From: Devosia sp. LC5
GTDB taxonomy: Bacteria; Pseudomonadota; Alphaproteobacteria; Rhizobiales; Devosiaceae
NCBI RefSeq assembly: GCF_000735585.1
Contig: NZ_JNNO01000015.1
Location: forward strand, 1 to 64,000
DNA length: 64,000 nucleotides
Reading direction: 5' to 3'
The notes beneath the pieces were generated by a model, which was not told where the DNA came from, searched no databases, and was given only the letters and a program-made list of their open reading frames with translations. Each line of letters starts with the position of its first letter. The stretch's first letter is position 1. Shown here one piece after another: positions 24,047-34,624 of the stretch. The translations under genes and the position numbers were made by a program.

Positions 24047-26419
24047 ATGCACGATATCCGGGACAAGCACGCGCCGATGCAGGCACATGCAAACTGGATC
24101 GCGCAGATGGTCCATCCCCTGTCCGACCAGGGCGTGGAGACGCCTGCTTCCTTCGTCAGCAAGGATTTCGAGCTGTCCGCCATAACGGGCGACGAGACGT
24201 TGCGCATCAGCGCGCTGGGCCTTTACCGCTGCTTCATCAATGGCAAGCGCGTCGGCAATGATCTGCTGACCCCGGGCTGGACCAGCTACGACGCCCGCCT
24301 GAGCTATCAGAACTATGCCGTGGCCGACCTGCTCGTGCCCGGCCGCAACCACATCGAAATCTGGCTGGCCGATGGCTGGCTGCGCTCGCAGATGATGTGG
24401 GGCGAACACCCCATCTTCAATACCTGGGGCGACAAGATCGCCGCCATTGCCGAGCTGCGGAGTGGTGCCGCTACTCCATTGCTCGTCACAGATACCAGCT
24501 GGCAGAGCGGCGAATTGCCGATCCGCAAGTCCGGCATCTATTTCGGCGAAGTCTTCGACGCCCGCATTGCGACAAAAGTATCCGCCGGCACCGAGGCATT
24601 GCCTTTCGACCCCGCCATTCTCATCCCGCACGAAACCATTCCGGTACGCGAACTCGCTCCGCTGGCCGTGGTCAAATCCTGGGCCGATGCCGAAGGCCGC
24701 AATGTCTACGATTTCGGCCAGAACATGGGCGGCTATGTCGCCTTCACGGTGACCGGTGAGGCCGGCGCCACGGTCAGCGTCGAACATGCCGAAGTGCTCG
24801 ATCAGGATGGCGACTTCTACAACGGCAATTACCGCACCGCCGCCGCGCGCATCGACTATACCCTCTCCGGCACGGACGAAGAACACTACCGCCCCCATTT
24901 CACCTTCCAGGGCTTCCGCTATGCCCGGGTCACCATTGCCGGCAATGCCCGTATCACCGCCATCGAAGCCGTGCCGATTAGCTCCGTCACCGAGGCCAAG
25001 GCCAGTTTCACCTCCGGTAATCCCCTGGTCGATCGGCTGGTGCTCAACACGCTGTGGAGCCAGCGCGCCAATTTCATCGAAGTGCCTACCGATTGCCCGC
25101 AGCGTGACGAGCGCCTGGGCTGGACCGGCGACGCGCAGGTCTTTGCCGGCACCGCCTGCTATCTCGGCGATAGCCACGGCTTCCTGACCAAGTGGATCCG
25201 CGACGTCATCGTCGACCAGCGCCCCGATGGCGCTGTGCCGCACGTTGTGCCGGATCCGACCCGGCAGCAGCCCGAACACTATCCCGGTTTCTTCGGCAGC
25301 ACCGGCTGGGGCGATGCCATCGCCATCGTGCCCTGGCAGCTCTACCTGCATTATGGCGACGCCAATATCCTGCGCGAAGCGCTGCCCGCCATGACCAAAT
25401 GGGTCGATTTCGTCTGGTCGATCAGCGATGGCCCCATCGTCAATCCGCCCCGTTTCTGGGGCGGGCGCGGCTTCTCCTTTGGTGACTGGCTGCAGCCCAA
25501 GGGCCCCTCGGCCAAGCCGCTGCCCACCATTGGCGACGATGCCGCGGCGACTATTTATCTATTCATCACCAGCACCCTGGTCGGCCGCATCGCCAATATT
25601 ACCGGCGACGCCGCTTTGGCTGCCCGCATGGAAAAAATGGCCGCCGAGGTGAAAGCCGCCTTTGCCCGTGAATTCATCACCGCCTCGGGCCGCCTCTGCT
25701 ACGACGACCAGACCTCCTATGCCCTGGCCTTCCTGCACGACCTCATCCCGCAAGAACATATCGAAGCGGCCAAGCGCTATTTCAAAGCGACCATTGCCCG
25801 CGCCGAAGGCCGCATCGGCACCGGCTTTATCGGCACCCCGGCTTTGCTGCCGGCGCTGGTCAAGATCGGTGAGCCTGGCCTTGCCGCCTCGGTGTTCCTG
25901 CAGGAAGAAGTGCCCGGCTGGCTCTACCAGGTCAAAAAAGGCGCCACCACCATCTGGGAACGCTGGGACGCCATCCAGGCCGATGGCTCGATCTACAATC
26001 CGCAGATGAATTCCTACAATCATTACGCCTATGGCGCCGTCTGCCAATGGCTGTTCGAAGGCGTCGCCGGCTTCCAGCCCGATGCCAGCGATCCCGGCTT
26101 TGCCACCGTGATCTTTGCGCCCACCATCATTGCCGGACTTTCGCCCGTCGCGGCCAGCCATGACAGCGCCAATGGCACCATCCGTGCCGGCTGGACCCTG
26201 GATGGCAATCAGGTCCGCTACGACATCGAAGTGCCGGCAGGTGCCCGCGGCGTGCTGCGGCTACCGGCTGAATATCGTGACGTAATCGTCGATGGCCAGC
26301 CCCACCAAAGCGGCGCAGACCGCGAACTGGCGGCAGGTCCCCACCACGTCACCTTCACCTACGAAGCGCCCGAGCATCAGGCCTTCGCCAAATCCAGAGT
26401 CAATGCGCGCACGCCATAG
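24047..26419 (+). CDS. Alpha-L-rhamnosidase, GH78, cytoplasmic
   Basis: This enzyme releases terminal L-rhamnose from rhamnosides. The 790-residue protein has no signal peptide. Domains in order: the N-terminal carbohydrate-binding-like domain (RISALGLYRCFINGKRVGN), the bacterial rhamnosidase concanavalin-like domain (YDFGQNMGGYVAF), the (alpha/alpha)6 catalytic domain with the acidic motif DCPQRDERLGWTGDAQ, and a C-terminal beta domain. It is shorter than many GH78 enzymes of 900 or more residues. The strong AGAGGAG site fixes the start. The ABC importer genes follow, so intact rhamnosides are probably imported and cut inside the cell. Confidence 0.92.
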   Translation: MHDIRDKHAPMQAHANWIAQMVHPLSDQGVETPASFVSKDFELSAITGDETLRISALGLYRCFINGKRVGNDLLTPGWTSYDARLSYQNYAVADLLVPGRNHIEIWLADGWLRSQMMWGEHPIFNTWGDKIAAIAELRSGAATPLLVTDTSWQSGELPIRKSGIYFGEVFDARIATKVSAGTEALPFDPAILIPHETIPVRELAPLAVVKSWADAEGRNVYDFGQNMGGYVAFTVTGEAGATVSVEHAEVLDQDGDFYNGNYRTAAARIDYTLSGTDEEHYRPHFTFQGFRYARVTIAGNARITAIEAVPISSVTEAKASFTSGNPLVDRLVLNTLWSQRANFIEVPTDCPQRDERLGWTGDAQVFAGTACYLGDSHGFLTKWIRDVIVDQRPDGAVPHVVPDPTRQQPEHYPGFFGSTGWGDAIAIVPWQLYLHYGDANILREALPAMTKWVDFVWSISDGPIVNPPRFWGGRGFSFGDWLQPKGPSAKPLPTIGDDAAATIYLFITSTLVGRIANITGDAALAARMEKMAAEVKAAFAREFITASGRLCYDDQTSYALAFLHDLIPQEHIEAAKRYFKATIARAEGRIGTGFIGTPALLPALVKIGEPGLAASVFLQEEVPGWLYQVKKGATTIWERWDAIQADGSIYNPQMNSYNHYAYGAVCQWLFEGVAGFQPDASDPGFATVIFAPTIIAGLSPVAASHDSANGTIRAGWTLDGNQVRYDIEVPAGARGVLRLPAEYRDVIVDGQPHQSGADRELAAGPHHVTFTYEAPEHQAFAKSRVNARTP

Positions 26420-26439
26420 GCGGCGCGGAGGAGAATTCT

Positions 26440-26452
26440 GCCCGCTTCGGGC
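26440..26452. other. Short hairpin between rhamnosidase and binding-protein genes
   Basis: GCCCG and CGGGC pair around a three-base loop in the 55-base gap. No T-run follows, so it more likely marks an mRNA processing or stability element than a terminator. Confidence 0.35.
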
Positions 26453-26474
26453 CAGATAAACATGGGAGGAAACT

Positions 26475-27770
26475 ATGTTGAACAAGACCACCAGAATGCT
26501 GACCGGCCTGGCCGCCAGCCTCTTGACTGTCACGGCCCTGTCGGGCGCCGCCTTCGCCCAGAGCGTCAATCTCACCTATCTGATCCCCAGCGGACCCGAA
26601 AACCAGGTCATCGCTGACGAAGTGGTCAAGGCCTTCGAGGCCGCCAATCCCGATATCAATGTCGATATCGAGACCCGCCCCGGCGGCTCGGAAGGCGATA
26701 ACCTGATCAAGACCCGGCTGGCCACCGGCGCCATGGCTGACGTCTTTCTCTACAATTCCGGCTCGCTGTTCCAGGCGATCAACCCGCAGCAATTCCTGGT
26801 CGATCTCACCAACGAACCCTGGCAGGCCGATGTGCAGGCCAGCTTCAAGCCGGTTGTGACCGCGCCCGACGGCACTATTCGTGGCGCCCCGGCGCGCGCC
26901 GCCATGGCCGGCGGCATCTATTACAACAAGAAGATCTACGAAGAGCTGGGGCTGTCCGTCCCCAAGACCTGGGCCGAATTCATGGCCAATAACGAAAAGA
27001 TCAAGGCTGCCGGCAAGGTCGCCGTGATCCAGACCTATGGCGACACCTGGACCAGCCAGTTGTTTGTGCTGGCCGACTTTTTCAACGTCCAGGCCAAGGA
27101 CCCGCAATTTGCCAGCCGCTACACGGCCAACGAAGCCAAGTTCGCCACCGATCCGGCGGCCCTGCGCGGTTTTGAAAAGCTGCAGGAAACCCATGATGCC
27201 GGCTTCTTCAACGAAGATTTCGGCGCCGCCAAATATGATGACGGCATCCGCATGATCGCCATGGGCGAGGGCGCGCATTACCCCATGCTGACCTTCGCCA
27301 CCACGGCAATCGCCCAGGCCTATCCCGACAATATCGGGGATGTCGGCTTCTTCGCCCAGCCCGGCGACGAAGCTGACCTCAATGGCCTGACGGTCTGGAT
27401 GCCCGATGGCGTCTATATCGCCCAGACCACGCCCAATCTGGATGCGGCCAAGAAGTTCGTTGCCTTCATCGCCAGCGTTCCGGGCTGTGAGGCCCAGACC
27501 CGCGCCGGCGGCGCCTCCGGACCCTATCTGATCAATGGCTGCACCCTGCCGGCCGACGTTCCGCCGGCCGTGACCGACATGCTGCCCTACTTCGCCGAAG
27601 GCGGCCAGAACGCCCCGGCGCTGGAATTCCTCTCGCCCATCAAGGGCCCGGCGCTCGAACAGATCACCGTGGAAGTCGGCTCGGGCTTCCGTCCCGCCGC
27701 CGATGGCGCCGCGCTCTATGATGAAGATGTTCGCAAGCAAGCTCAGCAGCTTGGCCTGCCTGGCTGGTAA
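26475..27770 (+). CDS. ABC sugar importer solute-binding protein (family 1)
   Basis: A 431-residue extracellular sugar-binding protein with a Sec signal (MLNKTTRMLTGLAASLLTV ... AFAQS). The family 1 binding fold is seen in PDINVDIETRPGGSEGDNLIKTRLATGAMADVFLYNSGSLFQ, whose pattern is typical of MalE/UgpB-like proteins. GGGAGGAAAC lies just before the ATG. It follows the GH78 gene and precedes two permeases and an ATPase. The substrate is inferred to be a rhamnosyl oligosaccharide or rhamnosylated plant glycoside. Confidence 0.92.
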   Translation: MLNKTTRMLTGLAASLLTVTALSGAAFAQSVNLTYLIPSGPENQVIADEVVKAFEAANPDINVDIETRPGGSEGDNLIKTRLATGAMADVFLYNSGSLFQAINPQQFLVDLTNEPWQADVQASFKPVVTAPDGTIRGAPARAAMAGGIYYNKKIYEELGLSVPKTWAEFMANNEKIKAAGKVAVIQTYGDTWTSQLFVLADFFNVQAKDPQFASRYTANEAKFATDPAALRGFEKLQETHDAGFFNEDFGAAKYDDGIRMIAMGEGAHYPMLTFATTAIAQAYPDNIGDVGFFAQPGDEADLNGLTVWMPDGVYIAQTTPNLDAAKKFVAFIASVPGCEAQTRAGGASGPYLINGCTLPADVPPAVTDMLPYFAEGGQNAPALEFLSPIKGPALEQITVEVGSGFRPAADGAALYDEDVRKQAQQLGLPGW

Positions 27771-27784
27771 GCGCTTGTGATCGG

Positions 27785-27814
27785 GCGGCCCGGAGTTTCT
27801 GCGCTCCGGGCCGC
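27785..27814 (+). other. Strong stem-loop between binding-protein and permease genes
   Basis: GCGGCCCGGAG and CTCCGGGCCGC form a perfect 11-bp stem with an 8-base loop. No T-run follows. Such intercistronic hairpins after ABC binding-protein genes usually stabilise the upstream mRNA or attenuate the downstream genes so that the binding protein is made in excess. Confidence 0.65.
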
Positions 27815-27837
27815 GCTCTGTTCGAGGAGGAACAGTG

Positions 27838-28749
27838 ATGACCGTATTGTCTGAAGCGGGTTCTGCGCCAACCCATGGCGGTCGCAGGGCGATCCGCCGT
27901 TCGCCCTATCCGGGCTGGTTTTTCCTGCCGGCCGCGCTGATCTATGGCGTACTGTTCCTGGCCCCGACCTTCGCCTCGCTCTATTTCAGCCTCACCCGCT
28001 GGACGCTGTTCAATTCCACCTTCATCGGGCTGGACAATTTCGCGCAATTCTTCCGCGAGCCGTTCCTCGTGCAAGGCCTGGTCAATACCGTACTCTATGC
28101 CGCGATAACCTCCGGGCTCAAGGTCGTGCTCGGCATGTTGCTGGCGCTACTGCTGACCTCGGCCATCATGGGGCGCGGCTATCTGCGCTCGGTGGTGTTC
28201 TTCCCGGTCCTCGTCTCCACCGTCGGCGTCGGCATCACCTTCACCGTCCTGATGCACCCCACCCAGGGCATGATCAACGAGACCCTGGCCCTGTTCGGCA
28301 TCAAGGGGCCGGGCTGGCTGGTCGATCCGCGGCTGGCATTATTCTCGGTGGCGCTGGTCGATGTGTGGAAGGGCGTGGGCCTCGCCACCGTCATCTACAT
28401 TGCCGGCATCGTCGCCATTCCCAAGGATTACTACGAAGCCGCCCGCATTGATGGCGCCACCAGGTGGCAGAATTTCCTCTATGTCACGCTGCCGCTCAGC
28501 CGCCCCGCCACCGCCACCGTTATTATCCTCAGCTTCATCGGCGGCTTGCGCACCTTCGATCTGATCTGGGCCATGACCCGCGGCGGCCCCGGCTTTGCCT
28601 CCGACACCATCGCCTCGGTGATCTACAAGCAATACCAGGCAGGCTTTTATGGCCTGTCCACCGCCGGCAATGTCGTGCTCTTCGTGCTGATCGGCATCCT
28701 GGTGGTGCCGCTGACCATGTTCCTCAACCGCAAGCAGGGTCACGAATGA
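27838..28749 (+). CDS. ABC sugar importer permease 1 (UgpA/MalF type)
   Basis: A 303-residue membrane subunit. The first helix (WFFLPAALIYGVLFLAPTFASLYFSL) and the EAA loop (IPKDYYEAARIDGATRWQNFLYVTLPL) are clear. The ATG at 27838 has AGGAGG 7 bases upstream; a GTG three bases earlier is a less well-spaced alternative. It overlaps permease 2 by four bases. It belongs to the rhamnoside importer with the preceding binding protein and following ATPase. Confidence 0.9.
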   Translation: MTVLSEAGSAPTHGGRRAIRRSPYPGWFFLPAALIYGVLFLAPTFASLYFSLTRWTLFNSTFIGLDNFAQFFREPFLVQGLVNTVLYAAITSGLKVVLGMLLALLLTSAIMGRGYLRSVVFFPVLVSTVGVGITFTVLMHPTQGMINETLALFGIKGPGWLVDPRLALFSVALVDVWKGVGLATVIYIAGIVAIPKDYYEAARIDGATRWQNFLYVTLPLSRPATATVIILSFIGGLRTFDLIWAMTRGGPGFASDTIASVIYKQYQAGFYGLSTAGNVVLFVLIGILVVPLTMFLNRKQGHE

Positions 28750-29573
28750 AATCCCGGCCATCGATCTTTCTCGGCATTATCGCCATCCTGGTCTCGGCGC
28801 TGGTCTTTCTCGTGCCCTTCGCCTTCATCATCCTGACGGCGTTCAAGAACAAGCAGCAGGCCACCCTGCTCGATTTCTCCTGGCCCGACGGTTTCCATCT
28901 GTGGAGCAACATTGTCGAGGTGGTCACCACCCGCAATTGGATGATGGTCACCGCCTTCATCAATTCCACGATCCTCACCGTCGCCAGCGTGACGCTCCTC
29001 GTCGTCTTCGCGGCCATGGTCGGCTTCGTGCTGGCCCGCAGAAAGACGCGCTGGAATGGGCTGATCGAATTCCTCATCCTCGCGGGTCTGATGATCCCGC
29101 CCGCCGTGGTCCCCACCATCTGGCTGCTGCAGGGCATTGGGCTCTTCGGCAAGCTGCATGGCCTGGTGCTGATCGAAGTGGCCTATGGCCTGCCGTTCTC
29201 GATCATCCTCTATCGCGCCTTCATCGCCACCATTCCGCGTGAGCTGGATGAGGCGGCGATCATCGATGGCGCCCGCCCGTTCGATGTGTTCTTCCGCATC
29301 ATCCTGCCGCTGCTCTGGCCGGTGACGGTCACCAATATCGTGGTGCAATCGGTGGGCGTGTTCAACGATTTCACCAACCCGCTCTATTACCTGCCGGGCA
29401 ATGCCAATGCGACGGTGCAGCTGACGCTCTATAATTTCCAGAGCCAGTTCAACACCTCCTACAATCTGCTCTTCACCAATATTTTGCTGATCACCATCCC
29501 GCCCCTGCTGGTCTTCCTGTTCTTCAACCGGCACATCGTGGCGGGGATGACTGCCGGCGCCGTCAAAGGATAA
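28746..29573 (+). CDS. ABC sugar importer permease 2 (MalG type)
   Basis: A 275-residue membrane subunit whose EAA loop is IPRELDEAAIIDGARPFDVFFRIILPL. It starts with ATG in an ATGA overlap with permease 1; the longer open frame upstream is an alternative frame of that gene. The protein starts immediately with a membrane helix (IFLGIIAILVSALVFLVPFAFIILTAF) and ends VAGMTAGAVKG, a common MalG-family ending. It forms the channel together with permease 1. Confidence 0.9.
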   Translation: MKSRPSIFLGIIAILVSALVFLVPFAFIILTAFKNKQQATLLDFSWPDGFHLWSNIVEVVTTRNWMMVTAFINSTILTVASVTLLVVFAAMVGFVLARRKTRWNGLIEFLILAGLMIPPAVVPTIWLLQGIGLFGKLHGLVLIEVAYGLPFSIILYRAFIATIPRELDEAAIIDGARPFDVFFRIILPLLWPVTVTNIVVQSVGVFNDFTNPLYYLPGNANATVQLTLYNFQSQFNTSYNLLFTNILLITIPPLLVFLFFNRHIVAGMTAGAVKG

Positions 29574-29578
29574 TCACC

Positions 29579-30700
<1,122 letters not shown>

Positions 30701-30751
30701 GCGAGGAGCGATAGAGCCGGCTTAGACGCCCAGATTGAAGGGACTGCGCCC

Positions 30752-32644
30752 TCACGCCCGCAGGAAAGTCGGCGGCGGTAATTCGCGTTTCTGCGCCGCA
30801 ATGCGGAAGGGGGCGTTGATGGCGCCGTAGCCAGCATAACCGGCGTGGCGCTGCACGATCTCGAAGAAGAAGCCTTCGCCCACATTGGTGGAATAGAGCT
30901 GGAAGAACTCGCCATTGGCGTCGCGGTCATAAAGAATGTTGGCGGAGCGCAGGCGTTCCAGCATGTCCGGAGCAAGCTCCAGGCGGGCTTGCAGATCGGC
31001 ATAGTAGTTTTGCGAGATTTCCAGCGACCTCATGCCGTTTTCCGCCAAGGCCGCGGCCGTGGCGAAAATGTCGTCGCTGGCAAAGGCCAGGTGCTGCACG
31101 CTCGATCCGAAGGTTTCGGCGATGAAGCGGCCCGCCAGGGTCTGGTGGCTCTCCGCGCCATTGAGCGTCAGGCGCAGCGAGCCGGTGCTATTCTCGATCA
31201 CCTGGCTGCGCACGAGCCCCGAAGGATCTACCACATCCACCATGGGGCTCTTTTCGGCAACAAAGATCGAGCGATAGAACAGCACCCAGGTCAGCATTTC
31301 CTCGTAATTCATGGTCTGGGCGACGTGATCGATCCGGGTCAGGCCGGCCGGCCTGCCTGGGGTCGGATCGTCAATGGTCTCGAATTCGATGTCCCACACC
31401 CGGCCCAGCGGGCTGGCATGGTCGAGGAAGTAGATCACCCCGCCACCGACGCCACGAATGGCGGGAATGCTCAACTGGTCGGGGCCGACCCGCTGGCTGA
31501 ACACCTGTGCGCCCAGAGCGCGAGCGCGTTCGACCGTCGCGCCTGCATCATCGACCATCATGCCCAAAGCATAGGCCGAGGTGCCGTGGGTGAGGTAGGA
31601 CGAATGAGCCAATCCTTCGCGTTCGGTATTGATGACGATATTGACCTGGCCCTGGGTGAAGCGTTCGACCGCCTTGCTGCGGTGCCGCCCGGTCAGCCGA
31701 AAGCCCATTTCGCGCAGATGCCTGGCTAGCGCCTGTGCCTCGGCCTCGTCGGCGGCGAATTCGACAAAGGCCACGCCATGAACTTCAACGCGCGGTGGCA
31801 GAACGGGTACGTCGATGGCGATGTCAGGCTCAGAATTGCGCACCTGGTCCATCAGATAGACCAGCGAACGATGGCCATCGGCGGCAATGGTGCGGGGCGA
31901 GCCGGCGCGGAACTGGTCGTTGAAGATTTCGAGCGATATCGGGCCATTATAGCCGGTGGCGGCGACGGCCCGCATGAAATCGGTGACCGGCAGATCGCCC
32001 TCGCCGGGCATATTGCGGAAATGGCGGCTCCAATAGAGCAGATCCATATCGATCTTGGGGGCATCGGCAAGCTGGACGATGAAAATTTTGTCACCGGGGA
32101 TGGCGCGGATCGAATTGGGATCGAGCCCGCGCGACAGGGTGTGGAAGCTGTCAAGGATAATGCCGATCTGGGAATGATCGGCCCGGCGCACGATTTCCCA
32201 GGCGTCGCGGTGGTCGTTGACATGGCGGCCCCAGGCCAATGCCTCATAACCCACGCGCAGCTTGCGGGTCGCGGCACGCTCCCCCAATTCGCGCAGGTCG
32301 GCGGCCGCCCGGTCGATGCCGCCAAGGGCCAGGGGCGACACACTGGAGCAGATCAGCATCAGATCGGTGCCCAGCTCTTCCATCAGGTCAAATTTGCGCT
32401 CGGCCCTGTCAAAGGCCTGGCTGCGCTGCGGCTCGGGCAGGCCCTCAAAATCGCGGAAGGGCTGGAAGAGGGTGATGGTCAGGCCCAGATCGGCCACCAT
32501 CTGGCCCACCTCACGTGGTGAACGATCATAGGCGAGGAAGTCGTTTTCGAAGATCTCGACCCCATCAAAGCCGGCAGCCGCGATGGCCTCGAGCTTTTCC
32601 CGCAGGTCTCCGCTGATCGATACGGTGGCAATTGAAGTGAGCAA
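30752..32644 (-). CDS. quiC: Bifunctional 3-dehydroshikimate dehydratase (QuiC type)
   Basis: QuiC converts 3-dehydroshikimate to protocatechuate. The 630-residue protein is a fusion. The N-terminal half is an AP-endonuclease/sugar-phosphate-isomerase TIM barrel (EAIAAAGFDGVEIFENDFL, MLICSSVSPLALGG, YEALAWGRHVNDHRDAWEIV). The C-terminal half is of 4-hydroxyphenylpyruvate dioxygenase type (RIDHVAQTMNYEEML ... EGFFFEIVQRH). That architecture is the hallmark of the two-domain QuiC dehydratases. The TTG at 32644 is chosen because GGGAGG lies 7 bases before it; the TTG at 32659 has no ribosome site. An operator-like site of the nearby TetR regulator sits 32 bases upstream. Confidence 0.9.
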   Translation of the reverse strand: MLTSIATVSISGDLREKLEAIAAAGFDGVEIFENDFLAYDRSPREVGQMVADLGLTITLFQPFRDFEGLPEPQRSQAFDRAERKFDLMEELGTDLMLICSSVSPLALGGIDRAAADLRELGERAATRKLRVGYEALAWGRHVNDHRDAWEIVRRADHSQIGIILDSFHTLSRGLDPNSIRAIPGDKIFIVQLADAPKIDMDLLYWSRHFRNMPGEGDLPVTDFMRAVAATGYNGPISLEIFNDQFRAGSPRTIAADGHRSLVYLMDQVRNSEPDIAIDVPVLPPRVEVHGVAFVEFAADEAEAQALARHLREMGFRLTGRHRSKAVERFTQGQVNIVINTEREGLAHSSYLTHGTSAYALGMMVDDAGATVERARALGAQVFSQRVGPDQLSIPAIRGVGGGVIYFLDHASPLGRVWDIEFETIDDPTPGRPAGLTRIDHVAQTMNYEEMLTWVLFYRSIFVAEKSPMVDVVDPSGLVRSQVIENSTGSLRLTLNGAESHQTLAGRFIAETFGSSVQHLAFASDDIFATAAALAENGMRSLEISQNYYADLQARLELAPDMLERLRSANILYDRDANGEFFQLYSTNVGEGFFFEIVQRHAGYAGYGAINAPFRIAAQKRELPPPTFLRA

Positions 32645-32675
32645 AATCCGTCCTCCCAACGTCTTTGGCAGAAGA

Positions 32676-32693
32676 GTACGAACTAGTTAGTAC
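32676..32693. promoter_or_regulatory. TetR operator-like site upstream of quiC
   Basis: GTACGAACTAGTTAGTAC is an 18-bp near-palindrome (16 of 18 positions symmetric). Related sites lie upstream of tetR/quinate dehydrogenase (33540) and of the TRAP operon (34625), defining a local regulon. Confidence 0.75.
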
Positions 32694-32835
32694 ATTTGCA
32701 AGCAGCGTAGAAATGGCCGTTTCAGGCGGACCATGTTGGGCATGGCAGCAATTCGTGGGGGGTAACCGGGCGCGCTCGTCCCCAACGCTGCGGGCAGGGT
32801 GTCTGGATCAAACGAGTGGCAAAATGAGCCTCCCG

Positions 32836-33510
32836 CTACAGGCTACCCAGTTTGTCGTCCCGCACCACGAAGCGCAGCACCATGTCGACACTCTGCTTGC
32901 GCAGGGACGCCTGAGCGGCAGCGGTGCCAATATCCCGGTCGAAAATCTTGGAGAAGGTGGCGCGGTTGGAGACATTGAAAAAACACAGCGCGCTGACCTG
33001 CCAATGTATTTCGAGCGGGTCCAGCCCCTCGCGGAACAGGCCCGCCGCCAGGCCTTTGGCGTAAATGGCCTCGATATTGCCGATCGCGGTCACGTTGAGA
33101 TCGCGGATCACGCCGGAGCGCTCAAGATATTCGGCACTGTGGATGTTTTCGATCATCACCATGCGGATGAATTCTTCATGCCGGTGGTGGTGATCGAAGG
33201 TGAATTCGACGAGGCGCTTGAGGGCGCCGATTGGCGGCAGGCCGGCAATATCGAGCTTGGCTTCGCCTTCGCGCACCTGGCGATAGGCATTTTCGAGGGC
33301 GCTGACATAGAGGCCCTCCTTGTCGCCGAAATAATAGTAGATCATCCGCTTGCTGGAGCGGGTCTTGGCGGCGATCTCGTCGATGCGTGCGCCCGCTAGT
33401 CCGTTTAACGCGAATTCCTGCGCGGCGACTTCGATAATGTTCTGGCGCGTGCCTTCCGGGTCCTGGGTCCGGGTGGGTTTTGTCTTCGCTGTCGAAACTG
33501 GAGTGCCCAT
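32836..33510 (-). CDS. TetR-family regulator of quinate/shikimate genes
   Basis: A 224-residue TetR repressor. The N-terminal helix-turn-helix is clear at about residues 22-68 (RQNIIEVAAQEFALNGLAGARIDEIA, SSKRMIYYYFGDKEGLY). The C-terminal ligand domain is of the longer TetR type and includes a histidine-rich segment (FDHHHRHEEF). It lies between quiC and the dehydrogenase gene and diverges from the latter. Three matching 18-bp sites in front of quiC, of its own gene and of the TRAP operon make it the likely local repressor. The inducer, perhaps quinate, shikimate or protocatechuate, is not identifiable from sequence. Confidence 0.9.
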   Translation of the reverse strand: MGTPVSTAKTKPTRTQDPEGTRQNIIEVAAQEFALNGLAGARIDEIAAKTRSSKRMIYYYFGDKEGLYVSALENAYRQVREGEAKLDIAGLPPIGALKRLVEFTFDHHHRHEEFIRMVMIENIHSAEYLERSGVIRDLNVTAIGNIEAIYAKGLAAGLFREGLDPLEIHWQVSALCFFNVSNRATFSKIFDRDIGTAAAQASLRKQSVDMVLRFVVRDDKLGSL

Positions 33511-33539
33511 ACCGTCGCCTTCCTCAACGGCAATTGACT

Positions 33540-33557
33540 AAACTAACCAGTTCGTAC
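33540..33557. promoter_or_regulatory. TetR operator-like site between tetR and quinate dehydrogenase
   Basis: AAACTAACCAGTTCGTAC matches the reverse complement of the quiC site (GTACTAACTAGTTCGTAC) at 15 of 18 positions. Its location in the divergent gap fits autoregulation of tetR plus control of the dehydrogenase gene. Confidence 0.7.
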
Positions 33558-33658
33558 ATTTTGCCGCAAATCGCCTGTCAGCATTTATCGGTGGCTGATG
33601 GGGAAAGACAAGACCGCCGCCGCTTTTACATCGGCAGGCGGTTTGGGGAGGCCTCGTT

Positions 33659-34573
33659 TTGCGGATCGTCAGCAGCCAGCTTCGGCAGTCCCTCCGCTTG
33701 GCTCTGCTCGGCAGTGAGGTTCCCGCGCCGGGGCATGTCACGATCGGGCTTGCCGGGCGCGGCATTGCGGCTTCCCTGTCACCCATCATGCACGAGCAGG
33801 AAGGCCGGCGGCTCGGGCTGGACTACCATTATCACCTGATCGATTTTGACCGCCTCGATTTCGATGATGCCGAACTGCCCGCGGTGCTGGCCGAAGCGCG
33901 CGAACTCGGTTTTGCCGGGCTCAACGTGACCTTCCCGTTCAAGCAGGCCATTGTGCCGCTGCTCGATGGGCTGGCGCCCGATGCGGCGTCTATTGGCGCG
34001 GTCAATACCGTGGTGCTCGGCAATGGTCCGGCTATCGGGCACAATACCGATTGCTGGGGTTTTGCCGAAAGCCTGCGTCAGGGATTGGGCAGCGTCGCCG
34101 GCCATAGAGTGCTGCAATTGGGTTCCGGCGGCGCCGGGGCTGCGGTGGCGCACGCCTTGCTGCAAAGCGGGGTAGGGCAGCTCGATATCTACGATACCGC
34201 CCCGGGTCGGGCCGATGCGCTGGTGGAACGGTTGCGCCGCCTGTTCGCCGCCGAGGTCAGCGTGGCCCAGGATATTGCCCTGTCCGCCGCAGCGGCCGAT
34301 GGCATCGTCAATGCCACACCGGTGGGCATGGCGAAATATCCGGGCCTGCCCATTGATCGCGCGCTGGTGACATCGCGCCATTGGATCGCCGATGTGGTGT
34401 ATTTCCCGCTCGAAACTGAATTGATCGCGCTGGCACGAACCATGGGGTGCCGTGTATTGCCCGGAGGCGGCATGGCAGTGCACCAAGCGGTGCGGGCATT
34501 TGAACTGTTCACCGGCATCGCGCCGGATGCAGCTGCAATGAATGCCACATTCCAGCGGGCGCTGGAAAGCTAG
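33659..34573 (+). CDS. Quinate/shikimate dehydrogenase-like (AroE family)
   Basis: A 304-residue member of the shikimate/quinate dehydrogenase family. The substrate site is visible as SLSPIMHEQEGRRLGLDYHYHLIDFD, GLNVTFPFKQ and the NTDCWGF segment that carries the Asn-Thr-Asp triad. The NAD(P) Rossmann motif is QLGSGGAGAAVAHAL, and late landmarks are NATPVGM and GGGMAVHQA. The start is TTG at 33659, 7 bases after GGGGAGG; no ATG gives the full N-terminus. Context with a transporter, dehydroquinase and QuiC points to catabolic oxidation of quinate or shikimate rather than biosynthesis. NAD versus NADP use is not decided. Confidence 0.88.
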   Translation: MRIVSSQLRQSLRLALLGSEVPAPGHVTIGLAGRGIAASLSPIMHEQEGRRLGLDYHYHLIDFDRLDFDDAELPAVLAEARELGFAGLNVTFPFKQAIVPLLDGLAPDAASIGAVNTVVLGNGPAIGHNTDCWGFAESLRQGLGSVAGHRVLQLGSGGAGAAVAHALLQSGVGQLDIYDTAPGRADALVERLRRLFAAEVSVAQDIALSAAAADGIVNATPVGMAKYPGLPIDRALVTSRHWIADVVYFPLETELIALARTMGCRVLPGGGMAVHQAVRAFELFTGIAPDAAAMNATFQRALES

Positions 34574-34624
34574 GCGCCGGGCCTGTCTAGATCCGCAGAC
34601 ATAGCCGGAACAGGCCCTTGACGT

